Source: Leifsonia sp. 71-9 (lineage in GTDB: Bacteria > Actinomycetota > Actinomycetes > Actinomycetales > Microbacteriaceae). From it: a DNA stretch of 49,639 nucleotides. Below the pieces are notes generated by a model, which saw nothing but the letters and a program-made list of their open reading frames with translations, was not told where the DNA came from and did no database searches. Both the position numbers and the translations under genes were made by a program. Below are positions 8,793 through 17,274 of this stretch, piece by piece. Numbering within the stretch: the stretch's first letter is position 1; every line of letters starts with the position of its first letter. The DNA is taken from contig NZ_MKVJ01000012.1 in the NCBI RefSeq assembly GCF_001898805.1, forward strand, positions 1-49,639. Reading direction: 5' to 3'.

Positions 8793-9068
8793 ATGCGCTT
8801 GCGGCTTCCGGTGTTCCCCGTGACGTCAGGGCTTGATGCGCTGTTCAAGGGGCGCAAGGAGACACTGACCGTCCCAGAGGTTGCAGAGATGCTGGGCCTC
8901 ACGAAGCCCGGCGTCTACAAGTGGCTCAAAGACGGAGTGATCCCCGGCTACAAGCTCGGAGCTACATGGTTCATCCTGCGGGATGAACTAAAGGAAGCTC
9001 TAGAGCAGGGGGCGAACTCACGGCGGACACAGCCGCCAGCGCGGGGTGAGGAGCACGAGGAGGGGTAA
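8793..9068 (+). CDS. Helix-turn-helix (excisionase/MerR-like) regulator
   Basis: A 91-aa protein whose core TVPEVAEMLGLTKPGVYKWL followed by VIPGYKLGATWFILRDELKEAL matches small HTH-17/excisionase-type DNA-binding domains. The C-terminal tail is hydrophilic. The ATG at 8793 is favoured because a -10 TACACT is 6 nt upstream, giving a leaderless mRNA; a GTG at 8820 is possible. It is divergent from the conjugation operon, so it may control that promoter as well as its own. The next gene begins at its stop codon (TAATG). Confidence 0.82.
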   Translation: MRLRLPVFPVTSGLDALFKGRKETLTVPEVAEMLGLTKPGVYKWLKDGVIPGYKLGATWFILRDELKEALEQGANSRRTQPPARGEEHEEG

Positions 9069-9622
9069 TGGGGGGAAAGCGCACGCTCGGTCTAGCCGGC
9101 GTCGTCTTGGTCACGGTTGCGCTGGCCGGATGCGCCGGTAACAGCGAACAGCGACCGACCGAGAGCCCTTCCCCCACACCCTCCGGTGTCTCCATCCCGG
9201 ACCTGAACACGTTCACACCGGCTCCCCCCGGCACCCAGCTCGACGACGAGTCCGGCGGCGGAACCGTCAACCCGAACCCGGCACCCGCCTGGGACGCCAC
9301 GCAGCGCAGTAGCGCCGTTGCCGCGGCCGAGAAGGCGCTCACGGCGTTCGCGCGCCCGGACCTCAGTTCCACTGAGTGGTGGGCGGCCCTGTCGCCGCTC
9401 CTGACGCCGCAGGCGCAGCAGGACTACCAGTCCGTCGACCCCGCCAACATCCCGGCGCACAAGCTCACCGGCAACGGGACCATCGTCGACGACAGCAGCA
9501 CCTACGCCGTCTCGGTGGACGTTCCCACCGACGCCGGCACCTACACGATCATCCTCACGCGACGCGACGGCGCGTCGCCCTGGCTCGCCAGCCGATTCAC
9601 CCCTCCGGCAGGGACACACTGA
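9068..9622 (+). CDS. Conjugation-associated lipoprotein
   Basis: A 184-aa protein with a lipoprotein signal; the lipobox LAGC places the lipidated Cys at residue 22. The mature part opens with a Ser/Pro/Thr linker and then a small alpha/beta domain (SSTEWWAALSPLLTPQAQQD onward). The fold could be NTF2-like, as in other actinobacterial transfer proteins; this is inference. Its ATG overlaps the stop of the HTH gene, and GAGGAGGGG provides the ribosome site. It is followed after 2 nt by the peptidoglycan hydrolase gene, suggesting a role in the cell-wall part of the transfer machine. Confidence 0.75.
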   Translation: MGGKRTLGLAGVVLVTVALAGCAGNSEQRPTESPSPTPSGVSIPDLNTFTPAPPGTQLDDESGGGTVNPNPAPAWDATQRSSAVAAAEKALTAFARPDLSSTEWWAALSPLLTPQAQQDYQSVDPANIPAHKLTGNGTIVDDSSTYAVSVDVPTDAGTYTIILTRRDGASPWLASRFTPPAGTH

Positions 9623-9624
9623 CG

Positions 9625-10683
9625 ATGGATCGCAAGTCTGGGGGGCTCGTAGCGATCATCACCGTGCCCGTGCTGATCCTCGCCACGGTGTTCGGGATGC
9701 TGCTACTCACGTCGTCGGCGTCCGCGAGCTGCAACCCCACCGGGAACAGTGCTGCCGCGGTCACCATCGACCCCAAGACGGTGCCCGCCACCACGATCAG
9801 CGGCTACGGGCACGACCAGCTCGTGAACGCCGCGTACGTGATCCAGGCCGGCAAGGATCTCAACCTCAGCTCCCGCGACCAGACCATCGGCGTCATGACG
9901 GCGATGGGCGAATCCGGTCTGCGTGTGCTCAACTACGGCGACGCTGTAGGGCCGGACAGCCGCGGCCTGTTCCAGCAGCGCGCGAACGGGGCATGGGGGT
10001 CGCTCAGCGACCGCATGGACCCCTACATCAGCGCAACGAACTTCTTCAAGAAGCTGGCCACGATCACCGACCGCGACTCCCTCGCGCCCACGATCGCCGC
10101 GCACAAGGTCCAGGTCAACGCGGACCCGTACTACTACGCCAAGTACTGGGACGCCGCCGTGGCCGTCGTCGAAGGGCTCACCGGAGCCAAGCTCGGCCTG
10201 AGCACCGGCACCGGCAACCAGGTCTGCTCCGGGGTCGGCACCGGCACCGGTACCGTCAGCGCTCAGGGCTGGGCGCTTCCGGCCGCCGGCCCCATCAGCG
10301 ATCCCTTCGGGATGCGCGTGAACCCGATCAGCGGCGTGTACAAGCTCCACGCCGGCGTCGATATCGCCGGTGGCTGTGACTCCCCCATCTACGCCGCCCA
10401 GACCGGCACCGTCATCGCCACCGGCTTCGGCGTCGGCTACGGCTCCAACGGCACGATCGTGATCGACCACGGCGGCGGCGTGCAGACGGTCTACCTGCAC
10501 ATGTACGCCTCCGGCATCCTCGTCCAGGACGGCCAGAAGGTCACCGCAGGGCAGCAGATCGCCCGTATCGGCTCCTCTGGTGACTCCACCGGCTGTCACC
10601 TCCACTTTCAAGTGATGATCAACGGCTCCCCCACCGATCCCGTGGCCTTCATGAAGACCGTGGGAATCACCATCGGCGGATGA
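9625..10683 (+). CDS. Bifunctional lysozyme-like/M23 peptidoglycan hydrolase (VirB1-like)
   Basis: A 352-aa protein anchored or secreted through an N-terminal hydrophobic helix. The first domain (about residues 60-200) has the lysozyme-like signature VMTAMGESGLR with a catalytic Glu, then GLFQQR. The second is an M23 LytM-type endopeptidase with HAGVDI (zinc His and Asp) and CHLHFQV (second His motif). It would cut glycan strands and peptide crosslinks to open the wall for the conjugation channel. It sits between the lipoprotein and the ParA-like gene. Both active sites look intact. Confidence 0.92.
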   Translation: MDRKSGGLVAIITVPVLILATVFGMLLLTSSASASCNPTGNSAAAVTIDPKTVPATTISGYGHDQLVNAAYVIQAGKDLNLSSRDQTIGVMTAMGESGLRVLNYGDAVGPDSRGLFQQRANGAWGSLSDRMDPYISATNFFKKLATITDRDSLAPTIAAHKVQVNADPYYYAKYWDAAVAVVEGLTGAKLGLSTGTGNQVCSGVGTGTGTVSAQGWALPAAGPISDPFGMRVNPISGVYKLHAGVDIAGGCDSPIYAAQTGTVIATGFGVGYGSNGTIVIDHGGGVQTVYLHMYASGILVQDGQKVTAGQQIARIGSSGDSTGCHLHFQVMINGSPTDPVAFMKTVGITIGG

Positions 10684-10703
10684 GCGGAAGGAGAAACACC
10701 CAC

Positions 10704-12035
10704 ATGAGCACGACAACGGAAGCAGCCGCCTGGCCCCGCGCCACCGCGACCCTCAACGAGGACGGCACCGCCCAGGTATCCATCGGTGGCACCGTCACGG
10801 AGGTTGCCGCAGGCGACGTCGACGAGGCGCGCGCTCAGGTCGTCGCGATCGTCGCGGCCCGCGCCGAACAGCTAGGCCGGCCGCTGCACGTCCTCACCCG
10901 TGACCCCGCCGGGGAATGGCCGCTGATCATCCACCCGGACCAGACCGTGACCGAGGACGACAGCCGCGAAGCACGACCGCAGGCCCCTGAGCCCGCTGCG
11001 GAACCTGCCCCCCAGCAGGCGGAGGCCGACGAGACCGGCGCGGCGTCGGCCGGCCCCGGCTCATGGGTCACCGCCACGGCCGCCGCGGCGCCGAGGGCAG
11101 ACCTTCCGACACGTCGAGCCATGCGCCAGTCGTTTCTGGTGCGGGAACAGATCGAGGAGCCGGCCACCACCGGGTGGCGCGGCCTGGCAACGCGCGCCGG
11201 CATCCGCATGAGCCCCAGCGAGGAGGAGCGCGCAGAGCGCGCCGACGTGCTCGCCGTCTCCCAGCACTGGCCCGGCCCGCGCACGATCGCGATCGTCAAC
11301 GGCAAGGGCGGCGCTGGCAAGACCCCCAGCACGGTCCTCCTCTCAGGCGTGTTCGCCCGCTACGGCGGCGCAGGCGTGCTCGCCTGGGACAACAACCAGA
11401 CCCGCGGCACGCTCGGCTGGCGGACCGAGCAGGGGCCGCACGAGTCGACGTTGCTCGAGTTGTTGCCCCAGGTCGATCGGCTCCTGAGCACCAGCGCCCA
11501 GTCCGCCGACCTCGCCCACTACGTGCACCACCAGACCCGCGACCGTTTCGACGTTCTCCGGTCCAAGCCGATGGCGCTCGCCCAAGAGCAGCGCATCGAG
11601 CCCGAGGACGTCGACGCCATCCACGCCGTCGCCAGCAAGTACTACCGGCTGATCTTCATCGACTCCGGCAACGACGAGTCCGATCCGATGTGGCGGCGGA
11701 TGATCGATCACGCCGACCAGCTCGTGGTGGCCACCACCACCCGCGACGACCACGCCGAGGCCGGCGCGCTTCTCCTGGAAGCGCTGGCCGACCGCGACGA
11801 GCGATCCGCTCGGCTGGCCGACAACGCCGTGGTGATCGTCACGCAGGCCGACCCCAAGGCCACCCCGGCCGACATGCAGCGCGTCGCCGCCGGCTACCGC
11901 GACATCACTCGCGAAGCCGTCACGATCCCCTTCGACCAGGCAATGGTCGACGGCGTGCTGCACTACGGCGCTCTGCGACCCTCGACGCAACGGGCGTGGC
12001 TGGCCGCCGCGGCCGCCGTCGCCCGCGGGCTATGA
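10704..12035 (+). CDS. ParA/MinD-like ATPase with proline in the Walker A motif
   Basis: A 443-aa protein. The N-terminal ~180 residues are a plasmid-specific extension with a Pro/Ala-rich linker. The deviant Walker A motif KGGAGKTP is at residues 201-208, with the usual second Thr replaced by Pro, followed by LAWDNNQTRGTLGW and the Walker B-like LIFIDSGNDESDP. ATG 10704 is preferred because AGGAG lies 10 nt upstream; an ATG at 10680 overlaps the previous stop but has no such site. The position within transfer genes suggests a VirC1-like role in bringing the relaxosome to the channel rather than plasmid partition, for which another ParA is present at 19071. Confidence 0.85.
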   Translation: MSTTTEAAAWPRATATLNEDGTAQVSIGGTVTEVAAGDVDEARAQVVAIVAARAEQLGRPLHVLTRDPAGEWPLIIHPDQTVTEDDSREARPQAPEPAAEPAPQQAEADETGAASAGPGSWVTATAAAAPRADLPTRRAMRQSFLVREQIEEPATTGWRGLATRAGIRMSPSEEERAERADVLAVSQHWPGPRTIAIVNGKGGAGKTPSTVLLSGVFARYGGAGVLAWDNNQTRGTLGWRTEQGPHESTLLELLPQVDRLLSTSAQSADLAHYVHHQTRDRFDVLRSKPMALAQEQRIEPEDVDAIHAVASKYYRLIFIDSGNDESDPMWRRMIDHADQLVVATTTRDDHAEAGALLLEALADRDERSARLADNAVVIVTQADPKATPADMQRVAAGYRDITREAVTIPFDQAMVDGVLHYGALRPSTQRAWLAAAAAVARGL

Positions 12036-12946
12036 GCGCCACACAGGCCCTCCGCGCATCAGAAGCCGTCGCGGACTGGCCCAAAGTCGTCGCCAGCATC
12101 CACGGCCCCAGCGACCAGCTCACAGATGCTCCACCGACGTACATCGGCAGCATCACGATCAACGGCACTGAGCGGCCCTGCGAAGCCACCAGCGTCGAGG
12201 AGCTGCGAACCGGCATGATCGCCCGATGCGTAGCGATCGCCATCCGCTTGCACCGGCCGGTGCGCCTCACCGTCAAGGACAGCAGCCAGACATGGACGCT
12301 CGGGGTTCGGCCCGAGGGCATCGTGCAGCTCCTCGATGCCGCCGGCACGATCCCGCCGGCAGACGGGCTCACCGTCCACGAGGGACGCTGCCGCATCTGC
12401 CGGCGACTCCAACCCGTCACCGAGGCCGTGTGCGTCCAGTGCAAGACGCCCGAGCCTCACCGCGTGGAAGCCGACCCCATCGACGTCAAGGCCGTCGTCC
12501 CCGACGCCGCGACCACCGTCGAGGAGCTGCCCTTCGTGCGCGCCGTGGTGGTCCCCGTCGAGGAGCTGGACCACACGGTCATGGCCAAGCCCACTCCCCC
12601 GGCCAACACGCGGCCGCGCCTGCGCCTGCGCTTCACCACCCAGGAGTCGGTCGACACCAGCGAGAGCGTCGTGCTCGGCCGCCATCCCATCGCCGTAGGC
12701 GATCGCAAGCCGATCGCCGTCGAGAGCCCCGAGCGGATGCTCTCACGCACCCACGCCCTCATCGACGTCGACGACGAGGGCCGCATCGTCGTCACCGACT
12801 ACCACAGCGGCAACGGCATCGAGACGCAGACCGACCCACCCCGCCGGTTCGAGCCAGGCGTGCCCTACACGATCGAACCCGGCACCAGCCTGCGCATGGG
12901 CGACGTCGTATGCACGATCGAGGTCACGCCATCGGAGGCGAAGTGA
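12032..12946 (+). CDS. Zinc-ribbon and FHA-domain protein
   Basis: A 304-aa protein with three visible parts. First comes an N-terminal alpha/beta domain (1-110), then a zinc ribbon CRIC (120-123) with CVQC (134-137). A C-terminal FHA domain has GRHP (216-219), SRTH (238-241) and a DYHSGNG turn near 256-262. FHA domains bind phosphothreonine, so the protein may link conjugation to a host Ser/Thr kinase; no kinase is encoded here. The ATG overlaps the ParA-like stop (ATGA), indicating coupled translation and probable partnership with that ATPase. Confidence 0.87.
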   Translation: MSATQALRASEAVADWPKVVASIHGPSDQLTDAPPTYIGSITINGTERPCEATSVEELRTGMIARCVAIAIRLHRPVRLTVKDSSQTWTLGVRPEGIVQLLDAAGTIPPADGLTVHEGRCRICRRLQPVTEAVCVQCKTPEPHRVEADPIDVKAVVPDAATTVEELPFVRAVVVPVEELDHTVMAKPTPPANTRPRLRLRFTTQESVDTSESVVLGRHPIAVGDRKPIAVESPERMLSRTHALIDVDDEGRIVVTDYHSGNGIETQTDPPRRFEPGVPYTIEPGTSLRMGDVVCTIEVTPSEAK

Positions 12947-13239
12947 TGCAACACGCCCGCGTGGCCTACCAGAATCAGTTTCTTAACGCCCCTAGGCTCA
13001 CGAACATGACAGCGCAGCGATACCGTGGCGGCCGCCACAGCAAAGGCGACCGTCAGGCCCTCATCTCGCGTGTAGCTAACCCTCTCGGAGAGGCCGTCCG
13101 CGAAGAAGCGGAGGCCCGAGGAATGAGCGTCAACGATTACATCGCGTCCTTGCTCGCGCGCGAAGTCGGCATGCCCGAATACGCGCCCGCGCTCCCCCCA
13201 CGTCACGAATACGAGGAGCTGCCCATCACAGCGGCTTAA
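12946..13239 (+). CDS. Small ribbon-helix-helix-like protein
   Basis: A 97-aa basic protein. The segment EAVREEAEARGMSVNDYIAS resembles the second and third elements of ribbon-helix-helix DNA-binding proteins. ATG 12946 is chosen because GGAGG is 7 nt upstream and TGATG couples it to the FHA gene; an internal ATG at 13006 would give 77 aa. It is last in the operon, before a hairpin. It could be a relaxosome accessory factor or an operon regulator; I cannot distinguish these. Confidence 0.65.
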   Translation: MQHARVAYQNQFLNAPRLTNMTAQRYRGGRHSKGDRQALISRVANPLGEAVREEAEARGMSVNDYIASLLAREVGMPEYAPALPPRHEYEELPITAA

Positions 13240-13246
13240 CGAGCAA

Positions 13247-13272
13247 GCCCCCGCCTCTTGCGAGACGGGGGC
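13247..13272 (+). terminator. Hairpin after the second transfer operon
   Basis: GCCCCCG (13247-13253) pairs with CGGGGGC (13266-13272), with a few more pairs towards the loop. There is no T-tract, so it is a weak or factor-assisted terminator between this operon and the rep leader. Confidence 0.5.
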
Positions 13273-13286
13273 CGAAGCTAAGTGCC

Positions 13287-13346
13287 TGATCTGGACTGTT
13301 TGGCGACGGAAACAGATCAAGCGATGTGAGGAACCGGTTTGGCGAC
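13287..13346. repeat. Repeat cluster upstream of rep (candidate origin or Rep operator)
   Basis: The direct repeat GTTTGGCGAC occurs at 13298-13307 and 13337-13346. Nested inverted repeats TGATCTG/CAGATCA (13287-13293 and 13313-13319) and CTGTTT/AAACAG (13296-13301 and 13310-13315) surround the first copy. It sits just before the initiator gene, a usual place for an origin or an autoregulatory site. Confidence 0.45.
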
Positions 13347-13372
13347 CGGGGCCTGTTTGTGTCAACCACTAC

Positions 13373-15373
13373 GTGAAAGACGGTGCCATCATAACCCTCG
13401 CGACGGATTATGCATATTCCGGCGCTCCTGGCGCGTCGTGGATACTCACCGCGGCCATCAGCCCTCGGCCGAGCGTGCGCGTCGCTGTCGTCGACGCCTA
13501 CGGCGACGTTCAGAACCGCTACCCCTCGCACCGCCGCGTCGACGGCAAGGAGCCCACGCGCCCGTGGGCGATGTACCTGGCCGACGCCAGCGGACGCTTC
13601 CGCTTCCTTGGCTTCGACCTCGACGCCAAGACGCCCGGTGCCGCGGCCGCGGCAGCTCGTGACGCTGACGTGATCGCCGGCCTCCTCACGGACGCCGGCA
13701 TTCAGCACGTAGTCTGCGAGTCCGGCCCCTCACACGGCCGCCACGTCTGGGCCGCTCTCTCCGAGAGCGTCGACGCAGGCACGATCGCCACCCTCGCGCA
13801 CTTCCTGCGCAACGTGTGCCCAACACTCGACATCGTTCCCCTGACGAACCCGCAGACCGGTTGCCTGCGCCCGCCAGGTGCCCCGCACCGCCACGGCGGC
13901 CGCTCGACGGTGCTGCGCGGCGACCTCGGGATGCTCACCACCCCCACGACCACGGCCGCGCAGGTGCGTGGCCTGGTCGAGGCCCTGGCCAAGCTCAGTA
14001 ACGGCGCTGAGCCCGCAGGGCGTATCGACCCCAAGCGCCCGATCCCCGTCGACGAGCACGGCCGCCTGTACCTCCCCGGCCCGCGCCGCGAGCTCACCGC
14101 ACGCAGCGCCGCCGCACTGCGCGAGGACGCTGCCTCTGGCGACGCCTCCGCAGTACTCTGGCGCATCCTCGTCGGCGCCGCGGCCGCCAGATGGCGTCAC
14201 GCCGACGTCGCTGCGCTCGTCGACGACGCACCGGGCCTAGAGCACGTCCGGTCCTACCGCGATCGCCTACAGCGCCGCCCTCGCGGCCGCGGCGGAGCCG
14301 CACACGTCCTCCGCCGGCAATGGGACAAGGCCGTACGGTTCGTGGCCACCACAGACCGGCAGGTCGGAGACGACCCCACCTTCGACGCCCGCGCCGACGC
14401 GATCGCCGCCCACGTCCGCCACGTCCAGGCGCGAGCGGACGCATCTGCCGGCCGCTGGGCCCACCGAGGAGGCCCAGCCGACCGCCGCGTGCTCGACGTC
14501 CTGTGCATGCTCGCCCTGAAAGCCCTCAGCGCCTCTCTAGAGGCCGATACCCGCCGCCTCGCCCTGTTTGCCGGGATCGGCCGGGAGACGGCCAGGACGG
14601 CGCTCCTACGGCTCGCCGCGGACGGGTGGGTCGCCCAGACCCGCGCTGCCGATGGTCCACATGGTGCGCACTGGACCATCGACCCTCAATCGGTTATCCC
14701 CAGCTCTGCATCTACAAGTCGGTCACAAGCGGACCCGCGCCCCGCAGGGGCAGGGTCCGCAGAACGATCCACCCTCCTGGCTACCCTGACCCAGAGAACC
14801 CGGGACGCTGCCCACGACCTCTTCACGCTGGGACCGGGGCTCGGCTTCCACGCGGGGAACATGTACGCCCGCACCACAACGGATCCTCAACCCGTCGACG
14901 CGCTCGCTCGTTCCGCAGGATGCACCGTCAACCAGGTGCGGCCGGCCCTCGATCGGCTCACCCGTGCCGGCGTCCTCGTCCTCACCCGCCACGGATGGCG
15001 ACGGCGATCGGTGGATTACCGTCGAGCCGCCGCCGTGCAGCTCGACGTCGACGGCCGACTGCAGGCGCGCGCAGCCCGCTACACGGTCGAGCGCGAGCTG
15101 TGGGCGTGGTGGCAGGCCGAGGAGACGTGGATGCGCGCCCCACGCCGCACCCACCCGAGCCGCCGACCCGGACCCGGCCAGCTCGCACTCCTCCCCGACT
15201 TGGGAACAAACGCCTATGGCGCACACCCGCGGGACGCTAACGGTCGAGCCGACTTCCGGATGGCACGTGCACTGCTGAGCGGCGCGGCTACGGCATCGAC
15301 GGCGAGCAAAGGCCGCCGAGCGATCGCGCCCGATCCTGTCGACACGATGCTGGGAGACGAGCGGATCGCCTGA
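13373..15373 (+). CDS. Replication initiator with archaeo-eukaryotic primase-like domain
   Basis: A 666-aa protein. The N-terminal half resembles AEP primase/polymerase-type Rep proteins. FRFLGFDLDAK carries the metal-binding DxD pair (82 and 84), ESGPSHGRHVW resembles the second AEP motif, and GCLRPPGAPHRHGG resembles the third (R-x-PG-x-x-H). The C-terminal half contains two winged-helix-like stretches (RETARTALLRLAADGWV and NQVRPALDRLTRAGVLVL), probably for origin binding. GTG 13373 is the only plausible start in the frame; no Shine-Dalgarno sequence is seen. No helicase domain is present, so host helicase would be needed. This is the only rep candidate on the plasmid. Confidence 0.75.
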   Translation: MKDGAIITLATDYAYSGAPGASWILTAAISPRPSVRVAVVDAYGDVQNRYPSHRRVDGKEPTRPWAMYLADASGRFRFLGFDLDAKTPGAAAAAARDADVIAGLLTDAGIQHVVCESGPSHGRHVWAALSESVDAGTIATLAHFLRNVCPTLDIVPLTNPQTGCLRPPGAPHRHGGRSTVLRGDLGMLTTPTTTAAQVRGLVEALAKLSNGAEPAGRIDPKRPIPVDEHGRLYLPGPRRELTARSAAALREDAASGDASAVLWRILVGAAAARWRHADVAALVDDAPGLEHVRSYRDRLQRRPRGRGGAAHVLRRQWDKAVRFVATTDRQVGDDPTFDARADAIAAHVRHVQARADASAGRWAHRGGPADRRVLDVLCMLALKALSASLEADTRRLALFAGIGRETARTALLRLAADGWVAQTRAADGPHGAHWTIDPQSVIPSSASTSRSQADPRPAGAGSAERSTLLATLTQRTRDAAHDLFTLGPGLGFHAGNMYARTTTDPQPVDALARSAGCTVNQVRPALDRLTRAGVLVLTRHGWRRRSVDYRRAAAVQLDVDGRLQARAARYTVERELWAWWQAEETWMRAPRRTHPSRRPGPGQLALLPDLGTNAYGAHPRDANGRADFRMARALLSGAATASTASKGRRAIAPDPVDTMLGDERIA

Positions 15374-15377
15374 GCGA

Positions 15378-15413
15378 GTCGGCCGCCGGCCGACACGAGG
15401 GCCGGCGCCCTCG
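15378..15413 (+). terminator. Two tandem hairpins after rep
   Basis: GTCGGCC-gcc-GGCCGAC (15378-15394) and CGAGGGC-cggc-GCCCTCG (15396-15413) follow the rep stop within 5 nt. They may terminate rep transcription and also form the first stems of the noncoding element that follows. Confidence 0.5.
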
Positions 15414-15680
15414 CACTCCCCGCGACCCTGCGGGCCGTGAACGACGGCCGCACGCGGCCGGCTGCTTCTCGCGCCTGCGGCGCTCGTTTTCTCGCCGTGA
15501 AGCCTGCGGCATTCTACGGGCCTCGTCGTCCGCGCAAGCGGCTGCGCCGCCGGCTCCTCCGAGACTTTTCGGCCGCGTCGCTGCGCTCCTCACATCGGCC
15601 GAAAACTCTCTCCCCCACCGCCCTGCGGGTTGCACTCCCTCCTCTGCCCTGAATGGCACTTCGTGCCTTCACGGCAAGAA
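15378..15680 (+). ncRNA. Structured noncoding element A (RNA-like leader upstream of ardC)
   Basis: A stretch of about 300 nt without a credible gene. It shares ordered conserved blocks with 17520-17800: a 21-nt identical block at 15499-15519, TCCGCGCAAGC near 15529-15539, a second identical 21-nt block at 15618-15638, and GGCAC-ttc-GTGCC near 15655. A long stem joins 15561-15575 (GAGAC TTTTCGGCCG) to 15596-15610, with one C-C mismatch. In copy B the same stem has different bases that still pair, and the 1x1 mismatch is kept. Conserved order plus compensatory change argues for a functional RNA, perhaps a leader of the antirestriction operon; no known class is recognised. Confidence 0.5.
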
Positions 15681-15705
15681 AACGTGGAGGGGGTCTGAGT
15701 GGCCC

Positions 15706-15719
15706 TAATAGTACTAATA
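15706..15719. promoter_or_regulatory. Palindrome site 1 (TAATAGTACTAATA), upstream of ardC
   Basis: A 13/14 match to the palindrome TAATAGTACTATTA, 20 nt before the ardC start and just ahead of its GGAGG. First of seven related sites. Confidence 0.7.
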
Positions 15720-15739
15720 CCGTCACCGGAGGTAGCGAG

Positions 15740-16624
15740 ATGGCCCGCAAGATCACCAGCACCAAGAGCGCCGAGGAGCGTCGTGCCGAGGCCGAGGAGC
15801 TGCAAGCGACGATCGCGACACAGGTCGAGGCGCTGCGCGAATCCGAGGCATGGGCGGCCTTCCTGAACTTCGCCCAGTCGTTCCACCGCTACAGCCTGGG
15901 AAACCTGCTGCTGATCTTCGCCCAGCGGCCCGAGGCGACCCACGTCGCCGGATACAGGACCTGGCAGAAGCTCAACCGCCAAGTGCGCAAGGGCGAGCGC
16001 GGTATCCGCATCTTTGGCGGCCGCGAGATTCGCGAGACGGTCGAGAACGAACGAACCGGCGAGGAAGAAGAACAGCGCCGCGTGCGGTTCTTCCCCGTCT
16101 CCGTGTTCGACATGGGACAGACCGACCTCATCGACGAGGAAGCCGGCGACCCGGCCGACATCGCGCGACCGCTCACCGGAGACGACGCCCGCGGCATCTT
16201 CGAGGCCACCGCCGACTACCTCACCGGCACCGGCTGGACCGTCGAGTGCGAGCCCATCGCGGGAGCTGCCAACGGCTACACCGACCCCGAGGCCCGACGC
16301 ATCGTCATCGACGCGAACCTGTTTCCCGCCCAGGCAGCCAAGACGGCCCTGCACGAGGCCGCGCACGCGATCCTGCACGCTGAGGAGGATCAGGCCGAGT
16401 ACATCGAGCACCGCGGCGTGAAGGAAACCGAAGCCGAGAGCGTCGCCTACGTCGTCGCCGGCATTCTCGGACTGGACACCAGCGCCTACAGCGTCGGCTA
16501 CGTCGCCGGGTGGAGCAACTGCGACTCCGACACCATCAAGGCCACCGCGGCCAACGTCCTGCGCGCCGCGCACACCCTCGCGGACGCGCTCACCGAGCCC
16601 GCGGCCGAGCTCGCCACCGCCTGA
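15740..16624 (+). CDS. ardC: ArdC-like antirestriction protein with metallopeptidase domain
   Basis: A 294-aa protein. The N-terminal ArdC-type ssDNA-binding domain (about 25-120) shows FHRYSLGNLLLIFAQRP, GYRTWQKLNRQVRKGERG and a terminal IRIF strand. The C-terminal domain has HEAAH (205-209), a HExxH zinc-peptidase motif as in ImmA/IrrE proteins. Such proteins protect incoming single-stranded plasmid DNA from restriction during establishment. ATG 15740 follows GGAGGTAGCGAG, so the longer frame from 15653 through the noncoding element is rejected. Regulation: palindrome site 1 lies between the expected promoter and the ribosome site. Confidence 0.88.
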   Translation: MARKITSTKSAEERRAEAEELQATIATQVEALRESEAWAAFLNFAQSFHRYSLGNLLLIFAQRPEATHVAGYRTWQKLNRQVRKGERGIRIFGGREIRETVENERTGEEEEQRRVRFFPVSVFDMGQTDLIDEEAGDPADIARPLTGDDARGIFEATADYLTGTGWTVECEPIAGAANGYTDPEARRIVIDANLFPAQAAKTALHEAAHAILHAEEDQAEYIEHRGVKETEAESVAYVVAGILGLDTSAYSVGYVAGWSNCDSDTIKATAANVLRAAHTLADALTEPAAELATA

Positions 16625-16627
16625 CCC

Positions 16628-16641
16628 TAATAGTACTGTTG
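16628..16641. promoter_or_regulatory. Palindrome site 2 (TAATAGTACTGTTG)
   Basis: Lies in the 29-nt gap between ardC and the next gene and abuts GGAGG. If bound by a repressor it could block both a local promoter (TACTGT as -10) and translation. Confidence 0.65.
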
Positions 16642-16653
16642 GAGGTAACTGCA

Positions 16654-17271
16654 ATGACCGGTGAGCCCACCCTGTTCGACCTGGCCGAATTCGAGCGCGA
16701 GGCGGTCGCCGCCACCCCCTGGGATGGCGCGCCCCTCAGCTACACGGCGGACTACTACGAACCCGCCGCCCTGGTCGCCGCGTTCGAGCGCTATTGCGCC
16801 GAGCACGGGCACTTCGGCTGCATCCCCCGCAGCCACATGTGGCACCGCGCCTACTACTTGGACGGCCCGACCGTCACCGAGGGTCACGAGCTGCACATGT
16901 TCACCGCGGACGCCTGGTGCCGTGAGGTTGACCACGACCACAGCGCCGCCCCGCTGCCCGGCGGCGGCCGGTATCAGGCCAACTGCCCGCGCTGCGCCTG
17001 GCACGTCATCACCGACAACGAGAGCGCCGCCGTCGAGGCGTGGCACGACCACGCCCTCCCCGGATGGCGCGAGCTGCCGATCCTCCCCCGCAAGCTCGCC
17101 CGGTTCGAGAACAAGCAGCGGATCGCGGCCGTCGCCGCATGGGTCACCGCCACCTATCCGGCCGCCTGGCAGCGGCCCGGCGTCCCGATCCTCACCGAGC
17201 GCGGCGAGCACGGACGCCGCCACGTCCCCGGCCGCTCTCCGCTCGGCGGCTACGACCTCGCCGCCGACTAA
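16654..17271 (+). CDS. DUF6349-like protein
   Basis: A 205-aa soluble protein rich in His, Trp and Cys. Recognisable features are FDLAEFEREA at the start, SYTADYYEPAALVAAFERYC, a CPRCAWH motif and EAWHDHALPGWRELPILP in the middle. This is the pattern I associate with DUF6349, common beside ArdC-like genes on actinobacterial plasmids; the biochemical role is unknown. CPRC with nearby His residues suggests metal binding. GGAGGTAACTGCA precedes ATG 16654. Expression is presumably coordinated with ardC through palindrome site 2. Confidence 0.7.
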   Translation: MTGEPTLFDLAEFEREAVAATPWDGAPLSYTADYYEPAALVAAFERYCAEHGHFGCIPRSHMWHRAYYLDGPTVTEGHELHMFTADAWCREVDHDHSAAPLPGGGRYQANCPRCAWHVITDNESAAVEAWHDHALPGWRELPILPRKLARFENKQRIAAVAAWVTATYPAAWQRPGVPILTERGEHGRRHVPGRSPLGGYDLAAD

Positions 17272-17274
17272 CCC

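Noticed and set aside
11063-12946. Plus-strand frame of 627 aa overlapping the ParA-like and FHA genes
   Set aside because: Only its last part coincides with the real FHA gene from 12032; the rest is out-of-frame Arg-rich sequence.
15653-15739. N-terminal extension of ArdC through the noncoding element
   Set aside because: GGAGGTAGCGAG and the palindrome lie directly before ATG 15740, and the extension reads through conserved noncoding blocks.
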